Shown here: positions 22,315 through 35,600 of the stretch, piece after piece
Layout of the letters: each line of letters starts with the position of its first letter
Numbering within the stretch: position 1 is the first letter of the stretch
NCBI GenBank assembly: GCA_022385805.1
Contig: MU277710.1
Location: 66,350-130,349 of the forward strand
Direction: 5' to 3'
DNA from: Pilatotrama ljubarskyi
Taxonomy: Eukaryota; Basidiomycota; Agaricomycetes; Polyporales; Polyporaceae
Length of the DNA stretch: 64,000 nt
Made by a program: the position numbers and the translations under genes
Notes under the pieces: generated by a model
What the model was told of the DNA's origin: nothing
The model's input: the letters and a program-made list of their open reading frames with translations, nothing else
The model's database searches: none

Positions 22315-23936
22315 CGTCCGCTTTTTGCCACCTTCGACACGGTGACCGTATGGCCTCATTGCCTGAGGACACAGCGTTTACACACCGGTGCCCAGTACGA
22401 GCCCGAGGTTCTCGGACAGCGATCGCGTGGCGGATGCTTCGAATATGGAAGCGATGAGCCTGAGTGTCGGGGCGATCGCTCTTGTCGCGCGATACCATCT
22501 GGTACCATAACCAGCTTGTAAGTATGAGTGCGGCCACCCTCGGCCTCTTGATTGTTGACTACCACAAGGACCAAGATCCTGAAGTGAGCAGATCAAACTG
22601 CCCGCAAGGCAAGATAGCAGCACGGCGTTTCATCCGATATGTCCAGGCGGCTGCTCAGTAGTCTTGTTCAACGCCCTCTGGTGACAATATATCTACGGTA
22701 CTTGGTGATGAATATTGGCAAACACTATCCATTGGACCGTCGATGCTGAGTACGCCGACTAGCCAGCTCGGCTTTCCAGATTGTCAGGGACTAGTCCAAC
22801 TTGGGTAGGAGAAGCGTTGGAACACGCACCATGTCGATCTCGATGCCCGCTGGTCTACAACGCTGAACACAGTTCTGAACAATGCGGGATCAAGGGCCGT
22901 GCAAGCATTTAGGCGGTAAGTTCCGAGACAGGTTTACTACCGCCGTTGTCTTGGCAGCTCATTACATAAAGCGGTGTTCCCACATATTGCTTGTGAGCTC
23001 GAGGCGGTGCGGCGAGGCAGCCACTTGCATTGCTTGATGAGTCCACCTCCCAAGGCACGATCATTCATCGGAATCGCACTTAAACTCGAGACGGGACTGA
23101 AGCACACCCTTCTACATCTCCAACCTCCTAGGCTCTGCAAGTTCCAATGTCTTGTAAGTGATGCGCAAACTCCTGGTCCTGCAAGGTGAGAAGCTCATAG
23201 ACCCGCAGCATCCGGGCATCGCTCGAATCGGCAAGCGTTCGCGTCCTCGATTGCACTTATCTACGGCCTCTCTTCTCTGCCAAGTGTCCGAGCCAATTGC
23301 TATATCGATGGGTGAGTGTTCGGTAGCCTCGTGCAATGGATAGAGCGGCTGCGCGCGGGGTAGGGCTGCAACCAGACGTGGTTGCAGTGATCCGCGACAA
23401 TATGAAGGGTAGTACGCCTCCCTGAGCTAGAACCCGACGCATCTTCCGTACGATATCGCTCGGAGATGCGTCTCCCCTCAGCCGTGGCGGACATGCTAGC
23501 ACCGGTAACCTTTACCGGCATGTGCATGGTGGACTTGGTGGAGGTTCCCTCCCCCTCGACGCGCGCCGTCACGCCGAGCTCCGTGGTACATGGGCCTCAC
23601 ACCGTTCCGCGTAGGGTTCCTTCTCAGTTGCTCAGCACCATGCATCGCACGCCTGTTGCTTAAATACTCTCGGCTTCCAGTAGCGTGACCCCAGCAGTCC
23701 GCTCGCTGTCGAGTACCTTGACTGAGTCACCCGCGAGTCCGTTACATACCAACGGACACATGAGCGGTAACACGCGGGTATTGGATGTCCATGGCATCGC
23801 TCGTCACACGAGCACTGGTGTTGGCATTCTAGGGGAGGCTTGCAGTCGTCACCTACACATGCGTGCATGCTACGAGCTTGTTGAAACGACTCTGCATGTT
23901 ATACTCTTTCGTTCCGCTGAGCTGATCGCGTTTCAG
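22315..23936. other. gene-poor island, right part
   Basis: No recognisable gene over about 1.6 kb. The 5' exon or exons of the proline-rich membrane protein gene that begins by 23937 must lie in the last few hundred bases; a candidate ATG lies at 23860 but no reading is compelling. Confidence 0.4.
22322..22326 (+). terminator. Pol III T5 terminator of tRNA-His
   Basis: Five consecutive T, eight bases after the discriminator base of the tRNA-His gene, in the usual position for RNA polymerase III termination. Confidence 0.7.
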
Positions 23937-24506
23937 GTTCGGTGTACGACATTGCAGTACGCTGTCCACGGGAGTCCGAATTGCCATTGGGATAGCATCA
24001 GGTACGGGGTTGTGTGTGTCTTCATTTTGATGCTCGTGATTGACATCCGTTTGCTCAGTCGCCTTTTTCATCATCGTCTGCTTCATGCTACGCGCCATGC
24101 GCGATCGCTCTACACGGCGTACCAACCTCATGTATGTCAGCACAGGCCCTGCCAGCGGAGGGGCACCTCCACCGGGCCAGGCACCTCCAGGCTACCCGGG
24201 GTCGCCTCCCAACAGCTACTACTATCCAAATCAGCAACCTCCTCAGTACCCGCCTGCAATGTACAACCCGTATGCATCTGTGAGTTGATGAGTGGTAATG
24301 CCACATTTGGCCAAGCCGCTGACGTTCCTGCCTAGCCTGAGGGGCCCCCTCCGGCCAACCTGCCTCAGTATGCACCTCCCCCTGGTCCGCCACCGGCTCA
24401 AGATGGCTACGCGCCTCCCCCTGGCCCGCCCCCCGCTCACGGTGGCCCTCCGCAGTATTATGCTCCTCCTCCTGGCCCCCCGCCTACTAACGAGCCGAAG
24501 TACTGA
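23937..24506 (+). CDS. small single-pass membrane protein with proline-rich PPxY tail (5' end unresolved)
   Basis: Three exons are supported: 23937-24000, 24058-24282 and 24340-24506, with GT-AG introns. The first encodes HCSTLSTGVRIAIGIASV, which runs across the splice into AFFIIVCFMLRAMRDRSTRR. This gives one transmembrane helix followed by a positive cluster, i.e. a cytosolic C-terminus. The tail is rich in repeats of the type APPPGPPP and contains two PPQY (PPxY) motifs, bait for WW domains of Rsp5/Nedd4 ubiquitin ligases. The overall plan (short lumenal part, one helix, PPxY/proline tail) recalls the yeast Rcr1/Rcr2 adaptor proteins and many small agaricomycete proteins, but I see no sequence signature that proves orthology. 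The start codon lies further upstream in an exon I could not place. Confidence 0.65.
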
Positions 24507-24961
24507 AGTCCAGTGGGTGGAATGCATTGCCACGAGTTTGATCAGGGCAATCACAATGCCTAGGTCCTGACGTAGTATGACCGCATTTTACCTACTATTT
24601 CGCCGGATTATGTGGTTTTGGTCTTGCTATGGTACACTTACGCTCAATATACTCCGAGAAATTACTACTTCTCTTGTATGGTTTCCCTGTGCTGTCGATG
24701 GTACTCAATGCGCGCTGTTGAACGATGGCATGTGGCATGGATGCTGCAAGACGGCCACCTTTGTTCCGCAAACGATTGAAGGGAATTCGAAGAGGCGGGG
24801 AAAGCGCTTCAGCAATTCGCCGTTGACGACGACGAAGAATATTGCCGCGTGGGTCGCTTGCCGCCATCAATTTCCCCTGTCCGCTCCCACCACCACCATC
24901 GTCCTCGTCTCCGTCGTGCTCAGCACCCCTTCCCGCCGTTCTGTCGCTCTCTTATATCTTC
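24507..24961. other. intergenic region upstream of the Msb1-like gene
   Basis: Holds the 3' flank of the proline-rich gene and the promoter/leader of the next gene. Between about 24865 and 24960 there are pyrimidine-rich tracts typical of fungal leaders. No separate gene recognised. Confidence 0.5.
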
Positions 24962-27900
24962 ATGCCGAGCTTGTTCTCTCGCGCACGGACAACATCGACC
25001 CCGACAAAGAAATCCACCTTCGACCTCGGCGCACAAGACGAATTTGGTCGCATCAACAGCAGAGGCTCAGCCCGGCACGCCGTCCAGCAGCAGTTCGTCA
25101 CCGCCGCGAAGAAGGCGGGCAAAAAGGACGGCGGGAAGGGCACCGCGAAAGGACGATCTCCAGGAGCGGACGATGAGCAGGACTACGGCCCCCCTGATGG
25201 GACTTTCCTCCCCCTGATGCTGGAGAGGCCTCGGTACGAGAACGGTGAAGGAGTCGTGCTGGAACAGCAGCCTTCGCACGACTACGGGTATCTCTCGTAC
25301 GGACGGCATGTCGTTCTGGGGCTCGAGGAGGTCGCACGGCTCGTCGATGTGGTGGGGGAGGAGCTGGGCACGCGCGGATTGACTACACCCTTCATCTTCT
25401 CGACTCTCGCCCTCGACGTCTCAGCGTCGGCCGTAAAGCGGCTCATTCAGACGTTCCTGGACACCTGTACAAAGCCGTCGTCCCAGGCGGATGCGCAATG
25501 GCGAGAGGAGGCGCGACTGGCTGGTCCACACGAGCTCGGTATGACCCTCCGTTGGGGACTCGCGCGCGTTGTGCGATGGGTCCGTGGGCATCAAGTCCGC
25601 GGACTCGTCTCATACGACGCATATAGTCAGTGGCGCGACTCTGAGGCCGGTGCGTCTCGCTCTGTGTGCCCCCCTAGTCGTCACACTGACCCCCAGCAGC
25701 GCTGAACTACCCCGGTCTGCACTTTTCTGCATTCCTGGAGCCCCTCGACCCGCTGTTGCGCTCCATCCTGGTCGGGCTGTTCACCTTGCTCAGCCGCTTC
25801 ACAGCCCACTCCGCGTCTTCGGGACATACACCCCCCACCTTGTCGCCGCTCTTCGGACCCCTTCTGTTCGGCCTCGGGCCATCGACGCTTAATTTCCACC
25901 ATGCATACATGCACTATCTCCGCGCAGCCACAGCGACAGAGCACCTGATTCTTGCCTTCATACGCTGGCAGGACGCCAAAGCGAGCGCAGCCACTCCGGC
26001 TCTCGGTGTTCCAACGCGCCTCAAGGCATGGATCCAAGGCTACCCAGCGATGCTGTCGACTATAGGCCAACAGGACCGCCCCCAACCACGCCGTGGTGCC
26101 CGTACTGTCCGGGTCGTGAGCGTGCGACGAAACGTGCGCATGTATTCTCCCGATCTCGTCAAAACCGCAGCTTCGTGGGCGCACCGCCCTCGAGGCGCGG
26201 TGTCGAATGCAGGCGAGCGTGCATTTGCAGGGTCGCGAGAGTGGGAGCGGATTGCTCCGCCCACACTCAAGCTGCCACCGAGGTACTCCGATGCGTATAA
26301 GAAGCGAATGGACTTGCCACCGACGTTCCACCCGGACTCGGGCGCCGGGTCTGCAGCGTCTTCGCAACCGCCGTCATTGTCATCATCCATTTCATCAGCA
26401 TCTTCTGTCGGCACGACATTGTTTGACGAGAAGGAGCACGGCTTGATCGGTGGTGAGGACAGGTTCCGAAGTCTGACGGATCTGAAGTGGGGAGAATTTG
26501 AGGCGATGGGTTTCGGTAATCTGGTTGCAGATGAGAAGAAGCTGCAGTTCGACCTCACTGAAGGCGCGCGGGCGGTAGGTCCACTCCATCGCATCGTTAT
26601 ACGCAGCGACTTATCGAGTGAATGTTCGATCACAGGCCCGTGCAGCCAAGCGTGCAACGCTGACATGGCAGGACTTCTCATCTTCTGGCTTTTCACGTAC
26701 GGACACCCACCTAAGCGCCACCTTGCAGTTCAGCGCTCCTGTGGCCAATCAGATAAACTCCTGGCCGTCCCATTCCGCGGAGATGCACCGCAAATTGAAG
26801 AAGGCACAGAAGGCGCTTCCTCCCTTTGGATGGGACACCGAACCTGTTCTGGGCGGAGAGGAGGTGATCGAGGAGCCTTTCGTGGACGTCTTCTGCGACC
26901 TGATATACGGAGGAGGGTGGATGGACGACGAACGACGCGAAGAGACCGACCGAGAATGTAATTGGGCACTGGTGAGTCTACATCTCTGTCTTGTATCACG
27001 CTAAATTCATGGTCATGCTTGTGCTATCCCAAGGTCGAGTTCAAGTCTCTCCCTATCTCACGCACAACCACTGTTTCTGGCTCTGGCGACCCGCGCACCT
27101 CCACGACTCTCATCCTGTTCGAGGAGTTTGTTCCAGCCGAATACCGACAGCAACTCGCTGCTTCCGGTGCGAACCGACGCCGGCTACCATCTCTCTTTTC
27201 CGGGACGACCAAGTCCAAGCAATGGAAGCCAGCGCCGACGCTTAACGGCCGACCGTACGTCGTAGGTCACGTGCCACACAGCCCAAGTTACCGCGAGGTA
27301 GAGTTTGAGGGCCTTCTGCGCTCCAACGGAAGCGCTACAAAGGTTATTACGCTCAATCGTACTCAAGAGCAGCCAGCATCGGCGCTTACATCGCCCAGTG
27401 TTGTGGCCACACCCGGACATGAACTGGGCAATCCCCTCACCAAGATCACCAGCCCCGCGTCCGTCGCTCCCCCCATTCCACCGATTCTCAGCCCGGTGCG
27501 CACTGATTCGCCAGCTCCGAATGCTAAGGGGTCGTTGAGCCCACGCGAAGACGGTGGTGGCTCCCCCCTCTTCAAGAAGAGTTCTCGCTTCCGTCTGCCT
27601 ACTGGACTCCCGACAAGCCCCGCGCCCCCGCGCAAAGCTGGTCTTCCGCCTACTGAGTACGACCCTGTCGAATTCGATACCCGCCTTGCCAGCTTCGACG
27701 ACGACGACCTCGTGAAAAAGAGGCACAACCGCCGCCGCTCCAAGGATGACGCGTGGGTGGACATCCTCGTCGCCAACAGCGGTCGACGAATGGCGGGACA
27801 AGATGCGGAAATGCGGAATGCGCTCAAGGGAGGCCGATCTGATCCGGAGCTCGCGAGTCAGGAGGTCTCCGAGGTGCTCGCTGCAGTCAGAGGCCACTTC

Positions 27901-28728
27901 TCTGACGACGAAGACGAGGGAATGGAGCCAGTTGCGGGTCCAAGTCGCGAAGGGGAAACCTCGACGTTGCAGGATTCTAGCCTCGAGCACACCCCGGAAA
28001 GCGCGGACAGGCACGGCGATGACGAGGACGAGGAACCACCTCATCCCGTAACCAAGAGGCGCATGGGATACTTCGATCTCCACCCTGAACGCCGGCCGCC
28101 CACACTAGTCGATGATCCTCGCGATCGCTTCGAACGGCCGTCGTACGAGAGTGATACCTCTACCGAGAATCCGTACACTGCTTCTGCTGTCAGGACTGCC
28201 CGCACCAACGTTCTTTCGAACGACGAGTCCGCAGCGAACAGGATGTCGACCGCTTCAGAGTACGAATCTGATCCTGAGCCTGTTCACATCGGCTCTCAGT
28301 CCATTCCTCGAGACGTCAATAAGGCTTCCCCCGGCAAGCCGCTCCCTGCGATTCTTGCTAGCCAGACTCAAGATACCCCTCTACCCCCTGCGAAACCGAC
28401 AGCGAGCAAGACCGCCACACTCATCGAGATGTACCGCGAGCGGGAGCGCAACGCTAACTCAACTAGCCCCATTCCCCCGTCACGTCTTCCTGTGCGCCAG
28501 GCATCCTTGCAAGCACCCCCACCCATTGGCAAGGACCGCTCTACATCCCCTCTCCCAGCCACGCCATCGCCGTCTGCTGCTGCTATCGACCTACCAGAGA
28601 TTGTGGAGCCCGAGCCCATTGACGACAAGGTGAGCGAAGAAGATATTCAGATTGAAATCCCCACCACCTACGTCCATGGCGCTCCCCTTTACAACGTGCT
28701 GGAGGAACCGGAAGAAGAGGAAGCTTAG
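24962..28728 (+). CDS. Msb1/Mug8-type (DUF1708) morphogenesis protein
   Basis: Large cytoplasmic protein of the fungal Msb1 family, linked in yeast to Cdc42/Rho1-dependent polarised growth. Four exons, 24962-25649, 25700-26574, 26636-26971 and 27034-28728, join in frame to 1197 aa. The N-terminal third holds the conserved domain: DDEQDYGPPDGTFLP, then GYLSYGRHVVLGLEEVARLV and GLTTPFIFSTLALDVSASAV, resembling a degenerate RhoGAP-like helical fold. A central region with further conserved blocks (TLTWQDFSSSGFSRTD, LILFEEFVPAEYRQQL) follows. The C-terminal half is serine/proline-rich, probably disordered and phosphorylated, ending in a run of glutamates. Family recognition comes from the domain pattern; exact orthology is not claimed. 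The ATG at 24962 (MPSLFSRAR) is the first Met in this frame. Confidence 0.82.
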
Positions 28729-29640
28729 TACAAGCTTCCCCCGAACGGTTTCTCCCTCGCGGGCCGCACATTGTGCTCTTGCATCCCCCTTCCCCACACC
28801 TCTCATTTCCCCTCCGTGGGTTCGCTCTGAAACGTCGCATTCAGTACCGATGAACGTGGCCCATTGTCGACAAATGCCTCGCCGCCTGCCGCGCACACGA
28901 CAGCTCTGCTACCTGCTCGGTCTATCCAGTGGTTCGGTTCCTTCAGCATCTTCGCTCCGTTTCAACCAAGTATTCTTGCTACAGTCACATAGTAACCCTA
29001 CCGTTCCTTCATCACGATACCACGGAGCCCTCCGAGGTTCCGGCTAACTTACTCGTTCATTCTGAGTTCCGGTATCTCCCTCTCATCCACTTGCCCATCT
29101 TCCCGCTTGGTCGTGTTCTATCCTCCGGATGCGCACTCCGCGTGCCTTGCCCTCCGAAACTCACGTATGTTCTCCGCTATGTTGTGCATCCTGTTTCGTC
29201 TCGCATATATGTTCTATCCTGCTGCAGCGGACTGCACTGTTCTCCTTCCTTGATGGTCTGCATGTTACAGTAAAGATCGCACCTAAATCATTACAGGATG
29301 TCGATGCCCGTCGTGAGCAGGACTCCGTTATATTACAACTGGTAATTGTAGCAGTTCAAGATTCAATCTCGCCTGGACACGGAGGTAGATAGACAGGGCA
29401 ACCCTTCCCGTAAGTACATCCACCCAGCTTCTCTCCAAGCGAGTTATGCCGGATGCACGCCATCTGGTGGTTCCCCCCCACCGGGACGAGTGCTCACGGT
29501 GCGGTAAGGTATGGTAGCGTGTCATGAAATCGCATTCATCTCATTACTAACGTACAACAACACAATAGCCAGAACCGAAAGGAGAAGCTCTCAAGCTCTA
29601 GAACAGCAAGCTACTCCGACATTGATACATGAAGTCACTA
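28729..29640. other. intergenic region between convergent genes
   Basis: Lies between the stop of the Msb1-like gene and the stop of OPT copy 2. The left part is pyrimidine-rich with AT patches, compatible with a long 3' untranslated region. No gene seen. Confidence 0.5.
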
Positions 29641-32603
29641 TCACCAGTGGTCCGGCCTGCAAAAATTCGTTGGTATCAGCGGCATTTCTTCTCACTCACG
29701 TACGACGAATCGTAACATACCCGAAGAAACCTCTGTCGGCGGGTACTGGGAGGAGCGCGGTAGAGTTGTAATCGGCCGTCTTGGTGCTGACGACGTTGCC
29801 CCACCATACGACGATCGAGTTCTCGCCAATGGTGCCGTTTGCTGGATATTGCAAGCAGAAGAAGATGAGAATGGCGGCGATAGCGACGCCAGAGTCCAAG
29901 CCAGCCGACAGGATATCTATGATAGCGCGTACGACTCGTGAGCATCCTTCTACAGGGGTGTGGTAGGCAAGAGCAGGGACTCACAGTTGTACTTCGTCCA
30001 CCATGAGAAGTGACGCCGGCGGATGACGTAGTTGAAGACGAAGGCAACGATCGTCCAAGGCACGTAGTTGAGGGCGGAGGCGGGAGGGATGTATCCGACG
30101 CCGCTGAAGATCACCGGGAAGTTCACATACTTCATGATCGAGTTCGGCCAGCGGCGCGCGGCAAGGTAGCTCAGCAGCGGTGCAGCAGCGCCGACAAGGA
30201 AGAAGAAGAGCAGGCCATAGTAGATCTGCCCATGCGAGAACTGCCGCTGCGGACCAATGACGCCCCAGATGATGGACGCCGTCCCGAAGACTTCGGTGCT
30301 TGGGCAGATGAAACCGTCCTTCTGGTGCCGGTCGCACATGCCATCGATATTCGTGAACATCCATGCTTGAACACCGAGCTGGACGGTACCCGCGACCGCC
30401 GCTGCCAGCACCTGTGCGAAGAACATGGGGCGCGGACTGAAGCAAAAATGGTCAAAATCTGGCGGGGCGACAAAATCGGTCAGGACTTACGGAATCTTCA
30501 TATAGTGCGCGAGTTTGAAGTCGGACGTGAACTGCAGAGCCTGGTACATGGTGATGTAACCCCAGGTCTTGAACATCATCATGGCGATCGGGCGACCCGG
30601 AAGCGCGTATCCAATGATGAGTTCCGTGATGACGCTGCAAGATTACAGACATAAGCTGACTGCGTTGAAGGGCAAAAGGCAACGGCACAACGTACTTGAG
30701 ACCGATCTGTTGATTCGTAATTGCCTGAATCATACCGATGGGCACGGTGTAGACGAAGGCTAGGAAAGCGGTAAGATTAGTCTGGTCATGTAAAGCATGG
30801 AAGACGAGGGTGGGCGTACATATAACCAGGGCGAGGACAAGTGTCCAGACAGGCATTTGGGTATGCCATGCCTCGATGCAGATCAGAGCGAAGACAAACA
30901 TCGTCACTATACACAACGTAGGTTAGGGTTCACATGTCAGAGGTCGAGTCGAAAGACCAAGGCTCACCGAAGATAATCGAGTACCACCACTCCGGCACCT
31001 GGCGGTAGCGCGACATGAGCCGTGCGTGGATGTCGGGCTGCTCTGACAGCGAGCGGCGCGCCTGGACCCAGATTTGCTTGCGGAAGTAGAGCGCGGTATG
31101 GACGATGGTCGCCGTAATCGACGCAAAGGAGAGCCCGTAGGTCATAGCGAACGTTGTCGATAGGAACAGCGGGGAGTATGCTTCGTATTTCGCGACATCC
31201 AGCGTCGACTCCGGGGTGAGGATACGAGTAACGTTGTACTCTTGGCCCGTATTATCGAACGATGTGCGTGACGATATCGGCATGTACTTCGCGTACCACG
31301 TGTTGGTGTAGTACAGAATCGGGGTGATGATCCAGAAGAACAACACAAAGCCAGCAGCGACGTTCGCGGACGCCCACCAAGGAGTAGCCAGGGGAGAGCC
31401 AATGTACGCGATTTGAGACCAGTCGAAGGTGACGAGGGACATGCCGAGGCCACTGTAGTACCCGAACAGCTGGTTGACAACAATGTTGTCGGGGGCGATC
31501 CAGCAGACCCAGTTGAAGAAGCTGAGTGCTTGGAAGATGTACCCGGGGAAGAAGTACCAGCAGAGAGAACCTAGGAACGCATAGGTGAAGAACCGCTCGC
31601 GGGAAATACCGCCGCGGGTGCCCATGCCGGCGTAGTGCTGCGAATGCAGAGTGTTGAACAGTGCGCAAGTGACCAAGTTCGCGGGCCAGATCATGGAGGG
31701 TGGCGCGACCAAGAAGCGGCGGGCGATACCACCAATAGAGAAACCGATCTGTGGATGCCAATGAGATCAAGGCGGCGCATAAAGCATCGCGGACATACCA
31801 GCTGCGTAGACATCACTAGCATCCATTGGTAGCCAAAGTTGTATATCTGGTTGTAATATACCCGCTGCACTGCGATGATGTCGGTCTGCCGCAAGGTTGA
31901 GTAGCTGGCAGATCATGGATCTCGTGTGTACTCACCGCATATGCAGACTGGTAGCCAACAGTAGCCATAATTGTAATGAGGACATGCTCCTTGACGGTAA
32001 ACGGCCCCGGGTTGATTGAGACGCCAAAGACCTTGACATTGGGCATGAAGCGCGCCCAGAGACGACCAACTGGGAAGGAGAGAAGCTGCGCGACAATCTA
32101 AAAATGGATGGACGCGACGGGCGGCTCTTGATGAGTGACCATGCGCAGTAAGAATGAGTGTGGCGGGACGTGGTACGTACTCCGCTGACGGTGACGGAGG
32201 GATAACGGAAGAAGAAGAATTGGTTCATGCCGGGGATGATGATGGACCAAATGAGGCCGATAGTCCACGCTCGGCAAGTGCTGACGGGCATATCGGGGTC
32301 GTCGGTGTTGGCGACGGCGGAGCGCACCTCAGGGTAGGGAGAGTCGTCCTCTGCCAAACAGCGTCAGGAGAGCCAGTCCCGCTGCGGAAGCATAGTAAGC
32401 ATACCCAGGATAACCGCATCCTTGTCGAAGTTGGGATCGTCAAATTCCGCAACAGGGATAGCGTGAATGACCTCCGCTGTGGATGAACTTCAGCTGAAGG
32501 ATACATCGAGAGAGTAGATGAGGTACGAACACTGCTTCTCGGCGTCGAGCTTCTCGTCGAGCGTGCTCGTCGAGCGCTTCTCGTCTGAGAGGAAGGCGGC
32601 CAT
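29641..32603 (-). CDS. oligopeptide transporter, OPT family (copy 2)
   Basis: Paralogue of the transporter at 15532-18522, on the opposite strand. Twelve exons: 32603-32533, 32487-32405, 32350-32181, 32097-31936, 31885-31799, 31748-30968, 30906-30820, 30759-30696, 30634-30491, 30436-29985, 29916-29721 and 29656-29641. They close in frame to 770 aa ending FGPDHW. Nine of the twelve exons have exactly the same length as in copy 1. The same OPT motifs are present: [69 protein letters not shown] and the [14 protein letters not shown] block. The proteins differ mainly in the first 50 residues and in the last loop. The first intron (45 bp) is less certain than the others. Both copies keep intact frames, so both are probably functional. 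Confidence 0.94.
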
Positions 32604-35600
32604 GGCGAGCGACACGACAGTGGGTCGAGAGACGAACAGTCATCCTGCAGTCTGAGAAGATATAAGGGTCAGTGGAGATACAGGCCATCACTCTGCGGCA
32701 TCTTTGGCACGACCATGTGCGTAGCTGGCTTTCGGAAGTGGATCATGTCCGTCGCAGCTCCCTTCTCGAACCTAGGCTTGAGGGACAGCACCATGTGCGC
32801 CCAGGTACCTGATCCCTGGTGCGCCAGCGGCACGCGACGAGATAAGGACCCTGGCATTGCCTTCTTCGTGCGGACGGCTGGCGAGATGCGCCGCGGGCCC
32901 ATATGGAGCGGGGAGACGATCCGCTGGGCCTATGTCTCGGAGTCAATTCCTCTTTCATTCCGTTCAAATCCCACCCGCTTTGGCTGGTTAAGGGAAGGGT
33001 GCTCCGGGCACGAGACAGCCGGTGTACTGAAATTGACCCAAGTAGATACCCACACTGTCAGTGGTGCCGTCGGGGGTATAGAGATTCCTGAGAGTGGTCT
33101 CAGCAAGCGTTGACACTCCCCTCAAAGTACCAGCCCTGCCTTACGAAAATAAACCACCATCCGAGGGAAGTTCGGCCATGGAAACAGCGTATTGGAAGCA
33201 TGTCCTCCCGGACGCCCGCACCGTCCGCGCAACGCTAGCTTGCTTCGCTCCAAGCCAGGTACACAGCTCAGCGAGCCTTGTGCCGGTGTACCTTATCGAC
33301 CTTGTCCTGCGGTCGACGTCCTGGCTCACACATGCCATGGTCTATCCACCGCGGCAACATGGCTGCGGGGCTCCTGCTCGGACAGACTACTGCTTGCGCC
33401 CCGGGAGATATCAACGCCTACGATAGCATGTGAGTTGCTCGCCGTGATATGCTCCGGACTATAGCTTCCATGATGGACGTGCGCCGAACATTTCAGCATC
33501 CGATACGCCAGCCGACTTTCAGACGAATAGACGCTTGGCTTCTGACGAGACTGTGAGAAATTCGCCCAGCCAACCGCTTAGGGCAGTAAAGTCGCACCTC
33601 CTTGGGCTGCTTCGCTGCATCCTCGGCACACCAAAGCATGTAGCGAGCGACCCGAGGCGTCTAAGGGCGATAAGGTGGACCAGTTATCTGGCGGGAGCAC
33701 TTCAGACATCGGCGGGTTTTGAGCCAGAGCTAAGTAGGAACGGTAGGGAGCGGTGCGTGAAGTGAGTTGCGTACAATGATCAGGCGCACGTCTGCGCATG
33801 TGAGCAAGTCGCTAGACGGTGATGTCGTGTGTTTACGGACGTCGTTCTGCGCCGCGCGGCTTGTCTTACCGCCGGAATTGTCTGTGCGTTTGTCTGTTCC
33901 GGGGCCCGCGCGGCTGTCCGGGAATGCCGCGATCACTGGCTAGTGAGATCGGGAGCTTGCCAAATCAACGATGGGAGATGCCGCGAGGGACCAGCGCAAC
34001 GGGTCAGCGCGCTACGGAGTCGCGTTTGAAAGTTGCGAAGCTGCGCAGTCTACCATCTATAATCTGTCTTATCGCAAAATCTCTAGATCGGGGTGCCCTC
34101 GCTGGGCTCATGCGCGCAGCGTGTGTATCAACGGCCGCCGTGAGCCGCAGTCGTCATGGATAGTCGCCTGAGATTACGCCCGCATTGAGCCCTGTATGGG
34201 TTGTGGAGAGGCGAGATGGTAGCGATACCACTGTGGACCGGGACTATAATACGACTGGAGAACTTGGCGACGCCAAGCATGCCCCATGTGAGCAGCACGT
34301 CGGCGCATGGAGCGGGAGAGAGACATCGTGGGGAGAGCGTACAGAGAATGCCACAGCGCGTCAGTAGAAAGTTCCGTCGTCAGCGCACGGCGCTCACCTC
34401 TATGGGCCTGACTGGTCTGGCCAGCGAGGCACTCAAATCATCACCGGCCCAGACTGATATTGAACCATCGGGTGGTCGCGACCACAAGAGCGCCGGAACA
34501 CTCAATGACTGGAAATTGCATTGGGTTATAGAGCGTTATCCGAGCGTCTCACAAAGGTCGCAGCTCTTCGCAATATGGGCGTGAAACGGCAGGGGACAAC
34601 GTACATATGCCTTGTCCGTGGGAGACAGGGGCCACGCGTTCCAGCGGGCAGCGCAGACTTCGTTGAGCCCCAGAGCAGGGCAAGTTTTTCCAACATAGAC
34701 TTGTGTCGGCACCTCGCTCTAAAGGGCGTACCTGCAGTAGCACAACATACTGTCGGGGGCCTGAGAGTATTGGCAATATAGAAATGTATACGTACCTGGT
34801 GCGTGGTGCATCCCTGCCAACGTCAGGAAAGCGTCCGGCTGTCAATGGACACCGTCAAGAGCCGCATGCGCGGTGCCTGCCCTTGATGCCTGCATGATTA
34901 CTCCGTCGCTATCAGCTGACACCGTACGGCTGCATCTCTACCTTCCTGTCGTCTGTCCAAATGCTTGCCCACACCGAAGATATGCTGCAGGAGACTTCGG
35001 GAAAAGCGGCCGAATCCATGGAGCGTAGGGCTAGCAACGAAGTGGTCCCGTATCGGCAGAGCTTGCCGCATATCGTACACCCGAGACTTACTTACGTCTG
35101 ATTGAGGGTGGTGTGAACGCAGAGAATTGGCCAGGGAGTGGAAACGGGGAAACGAGGCTGAGAAGGGAATTTGGAATCGTAAGAGCTTAATCAGATCTCC
35201 GCAGAGGTCGGGGGAAGCAGCGTACGCCCGACATGGGGAAGGTGCGAAAATTGATATGCGAGAACATCACAGAGGAGCTGATCTGAGAGGCCGAAGTGCA
35301 GCGTATTGCGTACCTCGAGACTCTGGCAGCAGATGTCGTTTCAGGTGTATGAGGTGAGATGCGGGTAAGACGGGCCCGAGGATATGCCATTGCATACCTC
35401 TACCACATATGAAAGGGACCATGGCCATCGCGTGGTAGAATCCATCCCAGGATTGTCCGGAAGAGTCAGCGAGGAGCAGAACCCATGGTCGACTGCCTGG
35501 CGGATGTTATTCAGCGAGAACAGGCCGTAGGGCTGACCAGTCCACAGGGTAAAGATGTGAAGCGGAGAATAAGAATCGACCACGCTCGATTACTCTCTAC

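Noticed and set aside
23320..23400. tRNA-Arg-like start (CCTCGTGCAATGGATAGAGCGGC)
   Set aside because: No pairing acceptor strand or T arm follows and no B-box like GGTTCGANNCC is present; at best a tRNA fragment.
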